The translations under genes and the position numbers were made by a program. Shown piece after piece: positions 43,961 to 55,083 of a stretch of 64,000 nt of DNA (position 1 is the stretch's first letter; each line of letters opens with the position of its first letter). The stretch lies in NCBI RefSeq assembly GCF_040954645.1, contig NC_092803.1, forward strand, positions 83,055,417 through 83,119,416. Direction: 5' to 3'. The notes under the pieces were generated by a model. It saw only the letters and a list, made by a program, of their open reading frames with translations, was not told the DNA's origin and made no database searches. The DNA is from Diabrotica undecimpunctata. Its lineage: Eukaryota; Arthropoda; Insecta; Coleoptera; Chrysomelidae.

Positions 43961-44345
43961 GCTTCTTTTGCCTTTTCCTCCTCGATATTTATTTTTTCGT
44001 TTGTCGTTACCTCTGTTAAGTAAAAGTAGTCTACCCATGTTTCCTTCTGAATGTATTTCGTTTTTATTAGTTCGTTTATCTTTTTTCTTTATCGTCTATC
44101 AGTCTCCATATTTCTTTTTGTATTTAGTAAAAGTTGTGTTCCATCTGTTTTGAGAAACTTTGCCAGTGTTCCCTATTTATTTGCCTAACTAAAGTATTCG
44201 TTTCATTTCTAATTCGTTTATAGTGGTTGCATGACTGTTGTGTTTGTTGTGTTCTTTATTGTAAAAAGGATTTCTTCTTTTCTTCACATTTGGTCTTTAC
44301 TTCCTCTCTAAACCATGGGGGTTTTTTTATATGTTAGTATTCGTT

Positions 44346-44389
44346 ACTTTCCTTTCTCCAATTGATTCTGTTGCTGCTGTTGCGAAAGC
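44346..44389. other. short spacer
   Basis: Junction between a minus-strand and a plus-strand LINE fragment. Confidence 0.4.
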
Positions 44390-45010
44390 GGAATGCCAGC
44401 AGAAATGTTAAAAGAAGAAGGAGATATAGTGCAGCAAAAGATAGCTCGACTTATTATAAAAAGTAAGGAAAGCCAAAAAATGCCAAAGCAGTGTAATACA
44501 GCACTTATCTCTGCCCAATTTACAAGAAAGGTGATAAAACTGTCTGTGAAAATTGCAGACGAATTGCACTATTAAAAGTAATATATTATAAAGTATTAGC
44601 AAAAATTGTAATAGCACGTGAATCATTCGTTAAACTTAATAAGTTTCTTTATTGTAAGGATATAAGGTTAGAACTACGCCTAAGAATGCTTCGGTGTTCA
44701 CGTATTCACTACTCTCCTTTATATCTTGGAAGCATGGACATTAGTCAAGTACACAAGTACATCTAAATAAGTTGACCGCCTTTGAATTTTGGTGTTACAG
44801 AAGGAACCCTACGAATATCGTGGACTCAAAGAATATCAAAAGCAGAAGTTACTAGAAGAATAGGAAATTAAGCTAAAGTAATATTGACTATTAAAAGAAG
44901 AATACTTGAGTACTTAGGCCATATTATGAGCAGGCAAAGATACTCATTATTGCAGCTTATTATGCATTAATATTGACTTAATATTGACTTAATATCGTGG
45001 CTTAATATTG
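44390..45010 (+). pseudogene. RTE-like LINE, RT start joined to C-terminus
   Basis: 44393-44575 begins MPAEMLKEEGDIVQQKIARL ('GIPAEMLKxGG'). Shifted frames follow with a YKKGDK-like motif and NCRRIALLKV to about 44625. From 44640 the frame jumps to the C-terminus: AWTLVKYTSTS, then FEFWCYRR, then EYLSTxAIL-type 'YLGHIM'. The palm is deleted in between. Confidence 0.65.
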
Positions 45011-45052
45011 ACTTCCCACAAAGAGTAGTTAAGACGTAAAAAATGAATAGGA

Positions 45053-45600
45053 TGACAATAAATTTGTAAAAACCTATCAAAACAATGTGGTACTTCAAAA
45101 ATATAATATTTTTTAATTCTGCTGGCTCGAATAATTAGCTAGCGGGAACGTTTGTAAATAAAATTGCTTAAGTGATGGAAAATTATCAGGGTGGTGAAAG
45201 TGTAGCAAAAGCTTACCAGAACACTTTTTTTATTTCAATTATAAGTAGAGTACAGTGAAATATAAAAAAATTTTCGCCATAAATTTTAACCTAACAGAAA
45301 TATTGATTGATTGAGTACAGTAAAATTGTAAAAATAGATTTTTCATCACCTTAAATTTTAACCTAAGAATTGTTGACTTTCCAGGTGGGGTAGTTTAGGG
45401 TGAAAAATTACTATAATAGGGTGGTAATAAATTCGTAAGAACCTAGCAGAACAATGTGGTATTTTAAAAATAATTTTTAATACTTCCGCTGACTCGAATA
45501 TTAAGCTAGCAGGAACGTTTCCAAATAAGATTAGTTTATTGGTGAAATATTATCGTGGTGATCAAAGTTTAGTCTAAACTTAACAGAACAGTTTTTTATT
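45053..45600. repeat. two-copy tandem repeat, ~365-bp period
   Basis: The stretch starting near 45053 reappears from about 45417: AACCTAxCAxAACAATGTGG, then GCTAGCxGGAACGTTT, then TCAGGGTGGTGA / TCGTGGTGATCA. Copies are diverged; the second is incomplete. Confidence 0.7.
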
Positions 45601-46390
45601 TCAGTTATAATAAATGAAAGAAACATAAGTATTTTCACATAAAATAAAATAAACGTAACTATTTTCCATATTCTTAAAACAAAAAAAAATAGTGATTTGT
45701 TGTGATAAAACGCATGACAGTCTGAGTGAATATCGGTTTTAAGCGACAGCAGGTCATTACTGTCATTATATTTGTCTTCTGTATTGGGCAAATAGTCATT
45801 ATAACGTTTTTTGCGATTGCTGCATATACATATCATTATTTTATTTAGTACCAATTTTTATATAAGAAAGTTAAAAAACGGCAACGTGGCAACTGGGTTG
45901 ACTTGCGTCCTAGTTTATGGGAATGATCCGATTGGAATAATCAGTAATTCCCTGAGTTGTATCTAACCCTTCAATGGCTGTCCTTGTATAAATGCTTATA
46001 CAGCTATTTCTTATGTGAAACTCGTGGAAGTCAGACAGAGCGCGCCCAGAAGGTATCTCGTATCAGTTCAGTTAAAATACTAGTGAGAGTGAGATTATTT
46101 AATAAACTTAAGTATTTTATATTGTCTAAAATATTCCAAAACTTTTCTTTCATTTAATTGTGTTTTTCAAATTAAGAATTTATATTTCCAAAGGAAGAAT
46201 ATGGCTCTAGGTTTGCGTCTTTTTGGCAAACTTACTAGATCATCTCTTTTTGGGAGAAGGACTTACTGCCAAACAAAAAGAACAGGCTTATGAATATTTT
46301 AATTCAATCAATACAGAATTTGTTTCGTTTGTAATGGCAATAACTTATCTTTGATATATGGTCCATATTTCAAAAAAACACCCTCATTAT
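45601..46390. other. no gene seen
   Basis: AT-rich. A short G/C-richer patch near 46020-46060 has no recognised identity. Confidence 0.45.
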
Positions 46391-46392
46391 TC

Positions 46393-46830
46393 TTCTTCTT
46401 CCTTTGCCCTATCCGTTTCGGACGTTGGCTATTAACAAGGCTATTTTGACTTTGTTTACGGCACCTCTGAACAGTTCGGTCGATGTTAGTCCGAACCATT
46501 GTCGCAGGTTATGCATCCATGAGTATCGTCTTCTTCCCGGTCCCTCCTACTGTCGATTCTTCCTTGGACTATTAACTGTAGCAGCCGGTACTTAGTATGC
46601 CTCATGACATGTCCGAAGTACTCAAGCTTCCGTTTCTTTACGGTGAAGATTATTTCTTTGCTTTTGCCCATTCTCTGCATTACTTCCACGTTAGTGGAAG
46701 TGGTTACCCCCATTATTATTGGATATATATCATGTATACCCAAAATGTTGACATTTATAAAAATATCATGGATGTTTTGTGCCCAGATTGTTAGCATTTT
46801 CGCGAACTGGCAAAAGCAGCCACTGCTCGT
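46393..46830 (-). pseudogene. RTE-like LINE 3' part with AAG tail
   Basis: An open stretch at 46797-46486 contains VMQRMGKSKEIIFTVKKRKL then EYFGHVMRHTKYRLLQLIVQ. The frame shifts near 46490 and ends with an AAG-rich tail at 46393-46404. 5' part degraded. Confidence 0.82.
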
Positions 46831-47284
46831 AGAAGTTTAATTTGTATTAGATAGCCAAATCTTTAGAATGTCTTAGAGTCCTCAAATTATCCATGCATGC
46901 ATCCTCCACTTTTTTTTTCAGGACGAATGGATGAAAAATACTTAATTTCGGAATAATCATTAAAAAATCGGTAATCAAGATATTTAACTTTGAATTGTTG
47001 GAATTTTTACGGGCTTCTGTAATTATGTCCACATAATTGCATGGTGAGAAAATGCATTTATTTATTTTTTCTTTCTTTCAGTGGTGCAGTGCACACTATT
47101 GCACTTCATTTGCTAGTGATCTTAACTAAATATTCAACTCAATTTCACTTCGCAATTTCACGTAAAACATACATGGCTATAAAAATCTTTTAAATGTCCT
47201 TTTCTTGGACAACTCTTCCTTTGAAAAATCAATGGTATATGACGCAAACGAGTTGGCATCCAGTTTTACTCTCCCTCATGTCAA
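46831..47284. other. no gene seen
   Basis: AT-rich; possibly degraded 3' sequence of the transposon-type gene to the right. Confidence 0.4.
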
Positions 47285-47585
47285 ACATAATAAACTACTT
47301 TAATATTTGCTAAATGGCAGATGGTGAAGTTATGATATGCTAGTTTCTGTGTAAATTATTTTCATACCTGTTGGTACGATAAAGACGAGTTGTACTGCTT
47401 GTACATCTTCAAGCATCTTTTTTTTGTTTGATTTTTTTCTTACTATCCTAATCTTTTTGTCTAATGTGTGATTCATATTTCTCCACTTTGCCCACTTTAT
47501 GTGACAAACATAAATCACACTGGTCCTTCCTTGGATGCTTTATATCAATGTTTGTATTTTTCATTTTTTTTTAAGAAACCATTCA
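47285..47585 (-). pseudogene. second relic of the KDxCxxC DNA-transposon-type family
   Basis: The minus strand encodes KHPRKDQCDLCLSHKVGKVE then KYESHIRQK and a Lys-rich run. The KDQCDLC motif and following H...K correspond to KDSCVKC and VHKES of the relic at 38185-39629. Only about 90 codons, with stops. Confidence 0.5.
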
Positions 47586-47880
47586 TCTTGTCATAAATCA
47601 TTCATGACAAGAGATTTTGGTTTATCTTTTGTGTATTTATCATACCCTTTTTTATATGATTAAAAAGTTATTTCCATATTATTATATAGGTTACTCGTTG
47701 TAAAACATCAATAATGGGAGGGCATTTTTGCTAGTTTTTCAAAAGTAGTAGCAGTTACTTTACAACTTTTTTTCACCTAGTTTTAAATACTTCATTCTCC
47801 CAATCCCAATTTGGAAAGAAGCATTTTCTAGCTTATCGGAATTATGGTAAAATTACGCGTTGATTTGTTAATGTCTTCTT
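47586..47880. other. no gene seen
   Basis: AT-rich spacer. Confidence 0.5.
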
Positions 47881-48360
47881 TTTTGCATTGTTGGATGTTT
47901 ATTTACTAGAGTACAGACAAATAAATGTCGTTAATGTTAATCATGTTCGCACCTACGTTTCTCAAACTTGGACGTTTACAAACGAAAACATGGAAAAAAT
48001 AGCCAAGACCCAAAGAGCCATGGAAAGGCAAATGCTGAACAGCAGGCTATCAGACAAAAAAAGAAATACTTGGATCCGCAACAAAACAAAAGTGACCGAT
48101 GTATTAACGCAGATAGCTTAAGTGGAAGTTCGCTGAACATACCATAAGACAGAAAGACGACAGATGGAATAAGATGATTATACACTGGAGACCATATAGT
48201 TACAAACGAAAAAGAGGAAGGCCACAAATGCGATGGTCAGATGACTTAAAGAAACACGCAGGCCCGAAGTGGATACAAACTGCCTACAATAGAGAGACAT
48301 GGAAGAAGGAAGAGAAGGCCTATGTCCAAAATTGGACAGCAAGGGCTGTATAGATAAAGA
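47881..48360 (+). pseudogene. RTE-like LINE 3' part
   Basis: The open stretch 47888-48121 has [40 protein letters not shown] and WIRNKTKVTDVLTQIA. The 3' coding end continues in shifted frames with IRQKDDRWNK-like, RGRPQMRWSDDLK-like and AYVQNWTAR-like motifs to about 48350. Same family as 29205-29620. Confidence 0.82.
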
Positions 48361-48470
48361 TAGAATGTTAATCCATCTTAGAACAAAGCTTTGCCGATCT
48401 GCTTTACCTTTTTTACAATGTCTTTTATTTTCATTTTTTTTTCTCAAATAACGTTTACTTTTATAGATGT

Positions 48471-50348
48471 TGTAACCTCGGAAACCTTTTTTGGGTGGTG
48501 CTAGAAAGGTCACCAATGAAGACACTGCGGACGGCAGCCAGATGGTTGGTGGAGAGCGAGTCGTGGGTTCGAAACTAGCTTTTGGAACCGGGAATGGGTC
48601 CAACGGACGAAATAAGTAAAGATAGGATAAGAGATATTGGAAAAGATGCAGAAATAAACAAAAAGATCGATGGGTAAAATTACCAAAGATACGATAAGAT
48701 AGAGACAGGTCACTCAATTTTTTGGGGTTTAAGGAGAAAATTAAGAAACCTTAGAAAAGAAAAGAAATGAAGAAAGATATTTTGGTTCTGAGACCAAATA
48801 TAAGGAAAGATCTCAACAGTTAACTATTCAAATAAATTTGGTCAACACTCTACATAAACAAATAATGACAATATTAGGTGGACCTGGTCCATTTACTTAC
48901 CTACGAAACTTAATCAGACTGATCTTTCTACTGGTCAAAGGTATAGTAATATTTAAAGGTAAAAAGCAAATATTCAGAGTTATGGTTATATCAGGAAACT
49001 TTGTTAGGAGTCGACAAATAAAATACATACCTAAAACAAAAACAATATATTCAACTACACAATGATGTCGGTAGCTAAATGCACATACAAGTAATAAAAA
49101 TACACCATCAACTATAAAATGGTGGTGTACACATAAAAATAAGTAGTAACATGAATAATAAGTACCTTTACAAATACAACAATATAATAATGCACAGGTT
49201 CAATTATCAGCGAAGAGAGCCTGATAGTGAGGAAGAAAAATTCAACCAAGGTTGATTAAAGGTTTCTCTTTGCTGTTTAATGTCATATCTCAAGACACTG
49301 GGTTAAAAATGCATAACAATTATAGCAAATAACAAAAATTAATTAAATATAAATTTACAAGAATATAAAAAGGTTACCGAAATAAAAATTTAACCAAACC
49401 GCACTTGGTTAAGTTGATTATCTATCTCGCACTGTTATTTAATGATGGAGAACTAAATGTTCGTAATTAGGTTTATTGAAATTTTTTAGTAGCTGATGAA
49501 AAGTTCGTAAGAAAATATTGAATGTAAAAATCAGTAGTTACTCTCAACTACAGGTGAAGGCATGGATGAACTTAGATACGCCCAGATGATTGAAAAAAAA
49601 ATGGTAGAATACCATATTATTTGCCCAAATAAGTGGAGATACTAAGATTATTGTAACTTACAGTAATTCCTGATAACTGCTGCACTATTTCACTGAAGTT
49701 AATTTAATTTACTATAATACTTTACTTGTATCAAGCACTGAAGATAATTAAAATTAAAGGTACTCTATAACTATATTTAATCTAATATAGTATTAGATTG
49801 AAAGAACTCAAATATAGATGTGTATACACACTTAGAAAGAAAATGCACAGATAAAGTGACACAGAGACGATAATGTGAGCAAAGCGTCTTTACTCGACGA
49901 ATGCCCACCGGAAAGTGGTCTCCTTGCTGCAAAAAATTACCAAACTACTCAAAAAAAGGTGATGGTGTCTCCCCCCCAAAAATGATAGGCCAGCCTAGAT
50001 GGATTTCTAAGAAGGTAAAAAGATTCTAATGATCACCGAAACTAACGCTACCCTTCTAGCTAGGAACGTGATGAAATATAAAATCCCCGGAATTACGTTC
50101 TCTTCAGAAAAATTACGACAACGTGCCTTCGACGATATTTAACAACTTTATCATAAAGGAATCCGGCCTTAGAGCCGGAAGGAATTAACCGAGGATTACC
50201 TAAACCGTCGTTTTTAAATAAGTAGGTAGATTGTTCCGCAATATTTCGGTAATTTTCAATAAAATTTCCTAATGGTCAACCGACTAACCGCGTATTCATT
50301 ATTTGCAAATACGGCCATCGGCGTCTCAGCAACGGGGTAAAAGGATTA
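48471..50348 (+). repeat. 1.9-kb dispersed repeat, copy B
   Basis: Partner of 41163-42895, same orientation, 7.3 kb away. Longer by about 145 bp. No ORF. Confidence 0.85.
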
Positions 50349-50860
50349 TTGTCCACAAAAGAGATGGATAGATGCCAGAAGAGCAGTGACAGGCAAACAG
50401 TGGCTTATAGTGGCGCAAGATGAAGAAGACAGACGGAAGCTATTGGGGAGACGTACATTTAGGAGTGGATGGACAATGGTTGACGAAGAAGGAGATACAA
50501 GATCTATCGTGAACTATAATAGTAAAACATGGACCCTGAAAAAAGACGTTTCAAAAGGTGGGTGGTGATGCAAATTTTTGAACCTGTTTGAGAGCAAAAT
50601 GATCTACAGAGTCCATACGAACTTTAAACTTGATTTACTAGCTAGAAAATAGACTACGAGATTGTCCTAGATAGTGTTGGTTAGAAATGATCGAAAATGG
50701 TTAAAAAAATTATGAGAATCTGGATCTGAAGAATTGTGCTAAAGAAAATAATGGAATATAATAATTGTTAAACAGACCCAAACCCATAATAGATTATAGA
50801 GCTAGACGAGGAAAAAGTAAGAGATATCAATATCACTTAATTTTTGATGCACGAAATTTG
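50349..50860 (+). pseudogene. LINE C-terminal scraps
   Basis: CPQKRWIDARRAVTGKQWLI resembles the last coding motif of L2/CR1-like LINEs ('RPxxRWIDxV'). Near 50518 NSKTWTLKKDVSK matches the RT C-terminal 'TWTLxxxxxxRL'. Order and spacing suggest two pieces of different copies. Confidence 0.5.
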
Positions 50861-51565
50861 CACTAACCACAGGCAAAATTATTTGTATATTAAGTAATTA
50901 TAGAAAAAAGAATTAATGTTTTTCTCATATAAATATATTGACTTTTATTATTTACTCTTGATTTATCTCTATAATAACTATCTATTTTTTATAATAAAAT
51001 TCTGATAAATGTATTTATTACTTCTTTCAGAAGAATGTCAATAATTCTTGTTATATAAGGTAAATATTACATTTTGAATATTTTGTGTGGTTTCATTTTA
51101 GAATTTTTTTTCGATATTGTCGGTTTCGATATTACGTCAAACAAGCAAAACCCAAGGTATATTTCCCAAGAAATCTTGAGACAATGGAAAATCCTAGCAA
51201 TTTGCCTATAAATAGGACTAGGATATTCTGGTGGTAATGTAATTGCACAATTGAATTTTAAAATAAGTATAACAAAGGAAATGACTCAGTGACCGACGTT
51301 ATTGAAGGGTATAAAAAAATGTATTTACCAGAGTTTGGGAAAGAAAAATTCTTATTTCTGTAAAATCCATTGAATGATGGTGGGCAAAATTAAAAATAAA
51401 TGGCGACTCAGAGATGGAAGAGATGAAAAATCAGATGATATTATTTCAGGAAAATTCTGACCTATCCAAGTGAGAATAAATAGTCGGTATATCCTGAATA
51501 TACCATATTCTCATACTCAGTTACTTTCAAAAGAAAACTTTTTTTGTTAACATAGACACCTGTGG

Positions 51566-51571
<6 letters not shown>
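50861..51571. other. no gene seen
   Basis: AT-rich, no recognisable content. Confidence 0.5.

Positions 51572-51658
<87 letters not shown>
51572..51658. repeat. (TA)n microsatellite
   Basis: 87 bp of pure TA. Confidence 0.97.
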
Positions 51659-51660
<2 letters not shown>

Positions 51661-51734
51661 AATATAGTCGACTGAAAAATACTAGTAGTAATATATACAA
51701 AATAAAATTAAACAATACCATATTTACTGTAGGT

Positions 51735-51935
51735 TTGAAGTAGTTGCTGTTAAACGAATAAATAGAAAAATAGAAAAACATATCGAAGGTAATTCATTAA
51801 TAGACAAGGTTTCAATAAAATTTTATATTGAAAATTTTAAAGAACAAACTATTCCTAAATATATCACAATTAATAAAGTAATTAAACAAGTCGAACCCTA
51901 TGTTCAAAAATTGGTAAAATTAATGTCACGATTTT
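51735..51935 (+). pseudogene. possible LINE ORF1 fragment
   Basis: About 65 codons: VSIKFYIENFKEQTIPKYIT then INKVIKQVEPYVQKLVK. It resembles the region before the zinc knuckle in Jockey/I ORF1 proteins. The Cys/His part is absent. Weak. Confidence 0.35.
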
Positions 51936-52149
51936 CATAACACAAAAGATTACTAACAAATTAAGAGTACTATCATCATTAAATCTAAATTTCTTTGTTG
52001 CCTGTAAACAAATTCCGAATGTCTGATATGCCAATACCGCTGTCAGAAATACTAGTTTTTTCTTTGCCAGACAATTATGGTCAATACCTGGTTTAAGCTA
52101 CACCCCAGGAAATTGTACACCTGAAAATCTCCACAGGATTCTGTGATAG
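51936..52149. other. no gene seen
   Basis: Unassigned spacer. Confidence 0.45.
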
Positions 52150-54440
52150 GGATTGTAAGAAATGGGATTGATTACATGCTAGTAAATGAGGTATAGGAAC
52201 AGCTATACACCTGTCAAAACATACCCGGGAGCAGACATACATTTTGATTATGTACCAGTTGTAGGTAATTTCAAAGTCAGAATAAAGAAGGTTAAGTAAG
52301 TCGATTATGTTAGAAAATTGAAAGATCACAATGTTTGACTGCAGGTGAGTAAAAACCTCAATATAAAGGTGCTAAAATGCAGAAATGCAGGAACTATAGA
52401 GGAAAGTCTGACCACCATACAAGAAACAGTGAGAGAAATAAAAGAACAGCATCTGAAGAAAGATACAGAGAAACGGAAATCGTGGATGACCAACGAAATA
52501 CTTCTTGAACTTATGGATCGAAAAAAAAAACAAAGAAAATCTCTAAGAATATAAGAGAATACATACCATCGTCAGAAGAAAGATAAGAGAAGCCAAAGTG
52601 AAACAAAAAACAGAACAATGTCAAGAAATAGAGGAGTATTAGAGTATAGAGTCGATATCTTCTTCTTTAGGTGCCGTCTTCTTAGCGAAGGTTGGCGATG
52701 ACCTCTTCAAAGACTTCCCTATTTTGGGCTTTCCTTATTCAACTTTGAAAGTCTAATGCTGTCCAATCTTTGACGTTGCACAGCCAGGTCATTTGTCGTC
52801 TACCCGGGCCGCGTCTGCCTTCTATTTTCCCTTTTATAATAAGCTGGAAGAAAGAAGGAAGAAGGAAGTTGTACCTGTAGTGTCTAAATATGTGTCCAAG
52901 ATAAGACGTTTTACGCTTCTAGAGTCGATATGATAACTTCAATATTCATTTAAAGATGAAGAAACTACCTTGAAAGTTTCAAAAACGCAACAGGGAAAAA
53001 ATAACAGATGACGAAGGCAATCTTGCCATATCTAAAGAAGACGAAAATGAAGTATAGGAATAATATTTGGAGAAACTTTTCAGCGACCTTAGAACAATCC
53101 AAGAGCCTACCATTGAAGAAAATTCAGGTCCCGAAATCCTACCAGAAAAAATAACGGCAGTCGTCAGACAAATAAAGGATGGAAAGGCACCGGGACTTGA
53201 TAAAACAAATAAAAATAATAACTGAAATATTTAATGAAATATACAAGGCAGAATAAATACCAGTAGAGTCGCTTAAATCGGAATTCGTACCAAAGACTAT
53301 AGGACCCTAAGCCTAATGAGCCGTCTGCTAAAACTAGTTTTAAAAGTCATCCACAAAAGAATTTACCGGAAATGCGAGGAACAAATTGCGCCCAAACAGT
53401 TTGGATTTGTGAACGCTGTTGGGGCAAGGGAAGTTTTATTTAGCGTGTGGGTATTGTTTCAGAAGTGTAGAGATGTCAGCTGTGCAGCTGTGATGTTTTT
53501 GCATGCCTGATTGACTACAAGAAGGTTTTCGATAGAGTCAGAATAAATGATGGAAGTGCTGAAAAGAATAGGGATTGACAGAAGATACCTAAAAATAATA
53601 GCTAACTTATATTGGAATCAATTAGCGGTGCTCCGAATAGATAGAAAAGTGATAGAATGCAGGTGATACAATAGTGTTTTCCAATACCATAGAAGGGCTG
53701 CAAAACTTAATGAACAAAATAACGGAAACAAGCAGAACATATAGACTGGATATAAACACCAGCAAAACTAAGCTAATGATCATCATCAAGGAAAACATAA
53801 CTGGAACAAATCTGTATGTGAACCAAATGAGAATTGAACGTGTCTCACAGTACAACTACTTGGGAACTATAATTAACAAGTCGTGGGACAATACCCAAGA
53901 GGTTAAATGTCGCCTCAGAAAGGCAAAGAATGCATTCTTGACTATGAGCTCTGTGTTTAAGAGTCATGACCTCACCGTAGAAACAAAAATAAGGCTAATT
54001 AAATGTTACGTGTACTCAGTGCTTCTATACGGAGTAGAAACGTGGATATTGAAGGCGGAAACTATATCAAAACTTCAGGTTTTTGAGCTATGGTTATACA
54101 AAAGGATACTGAAGATACCAAGGACAGACAAAGTCAGTAATGAAAAAGTACTACGGAGGATAAACACAACCGCGGATTTGGTCAACATCGTGAAGGGCCG
54201 TAAGCTGCAGTACTTGGGACATATAATGAGAAATCAAGGCAGATATGAGCAATGCATTTTGCAAGGTAAAAATGAAGGAAGAAAGACCCTAGAACGAAGA
54301 AGAATTTCCTGGTTTGCTAACCTGAGAGCATGGTATAGAAAGACCTCAACACAGCTATTCCGTATAGCAACCAACGAAGTCTGTTCACAACTGTTGTGAA
54401 CCAACTGTTCACAACGGTCAGGCGCCCTAAGAAGAAGACA
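52150..54440 (+). mobile_element. RTE-like LINE, near full length from endonuclease end to 3' end
   Basis: The endonuclease C-terminus is at about 52200-52290 (KTYPGADIHFDYVPVVGNFK; SDH has become FDY). The linker is at 52345-52640. RT starts near 53100 (EILPEKITA, DGKAPGLD) and includes LLKLVLKVIHKRIYRKCEEQ, then QFGF. The palm is partly deleted and the active site reads AGDTIVFS for ADDTIVFS. 53674-54399 is a long open C-terminal part with YNYLGTIINKSWDNTQEVKC, LLYGVETWILKAE, LWLYKRILKIPRTD and LQYLGHIMRN. An AAG-rich tail follows near 54430. A 261-bp insertion sits at 52659-52919. Confidence 0.85.
52647..52931 (-). mobile_element. 261-bp RTE-like LINE 3' end with 12-bp target duplication
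   Basis: Insert 52659-52919, flanked by TAGAGTCGATAT at 52647-52658 and 52920-52931. The minus strand ends in EVIANLR and GDGT-like sequence and an AAG-type tail at the left. It interrupts the plus-strand LINE linker. Confidence 0.9.
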
Positions 54441-55083
54441 ATTCTAATCACAAATTCTCGTCACAAAAAAAATGTTTTATACCAGCATTAGTCCAGAATA
54501 GACAAATCTTAAGCTACAACGGCCAAGTTTTCCCGATCCTATAGAATCAGCTGGAAAGAGATAATTTTCCCAATAAATATTATTATATAAATAGATATTA
54601 TTTATAATAACTCTAAATATACGGAGAATAGAAACACAACAAATTTGCAGACAGGATTATCATTAAAATTAAATAATGTAATTTTAGAATAAGTTATTAA
54701 TATTAGTCATTAAAACGAAAAGAAAAAGTATTTCCTGGTAAGTATTTTGGGCCTCTTTCATTTTTAAACATTGTTTTTTAATCGTTAATGAACCACTTAT
54801 GAGAGAACGGGTGCTCGAGCTCGAGCTACGATTTACAAATCACAGCATCGCGTTTTTCTTCGTTTGTTAACCAACCGTCAAATTCCGTCTTGTTCCTTTA
54901 GACAACCATTTCATCAAATACCAACATTTCTAATTTTTCTCCACAACCACATTTAATGTCCTCGTCTATTTCTTTCCACATGGTTGATTCATATCAAATA
55001 TGTTTTCGGCAACTTTTACAGAATTCGTATCCTGCTGGATACAGGCTCCACAGCCAATTTTATTTCAGTTCTTTTCGGCATTT
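54441..55083. other. no gene seen
   Basis: AT-rich. Contains a short palindrome CTCGAGCTCGAG near 54820 of no clear meaning. Confidence 0.5.

Larger units (their letters stand above)
42925..44345 (-). pseudogene. RTE-like LINE RT with two nested short insertions
   Basis: The linker part is at about 44040-43961 (EEEKAKEALR). RT continues with LLKLI, RSSILIPLFKNGDK and ENYRGINLLNTTVK to about 43545, then EEQQG, CTDAIFIIRQ and LCFVYLKKAF at 43440-43270. A YADD-type palm follows near 43170 (ADDVIIHS, frame changed), then CMVITANLLRFKLDLEG near 43030. Many stops. Two later insertions (43448-43534 and 43786-43948), each flanked by a target duplication, interrupt it. Confidence 0.75.

Noticed and set aside
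43811..44038. 75-codon minus-strand ORF, first taken for a small gene
   Set aside because: It runs across the junction of the 163-bp insertion and the LINE linker, so it is a chance fusion.
48178..48717. 179-codon minus-strand ORF, Phe/Leu/Ser-rich
   Set aside because: It spans the 3' end of a plus-strand LINE and the start of repeat copy B, so it is not a single unit.
54800..54840. CTCGAGCTCGAG palindrome as a binding site
   Set aside because: Single short palindrome without partner sites or gene nearby.
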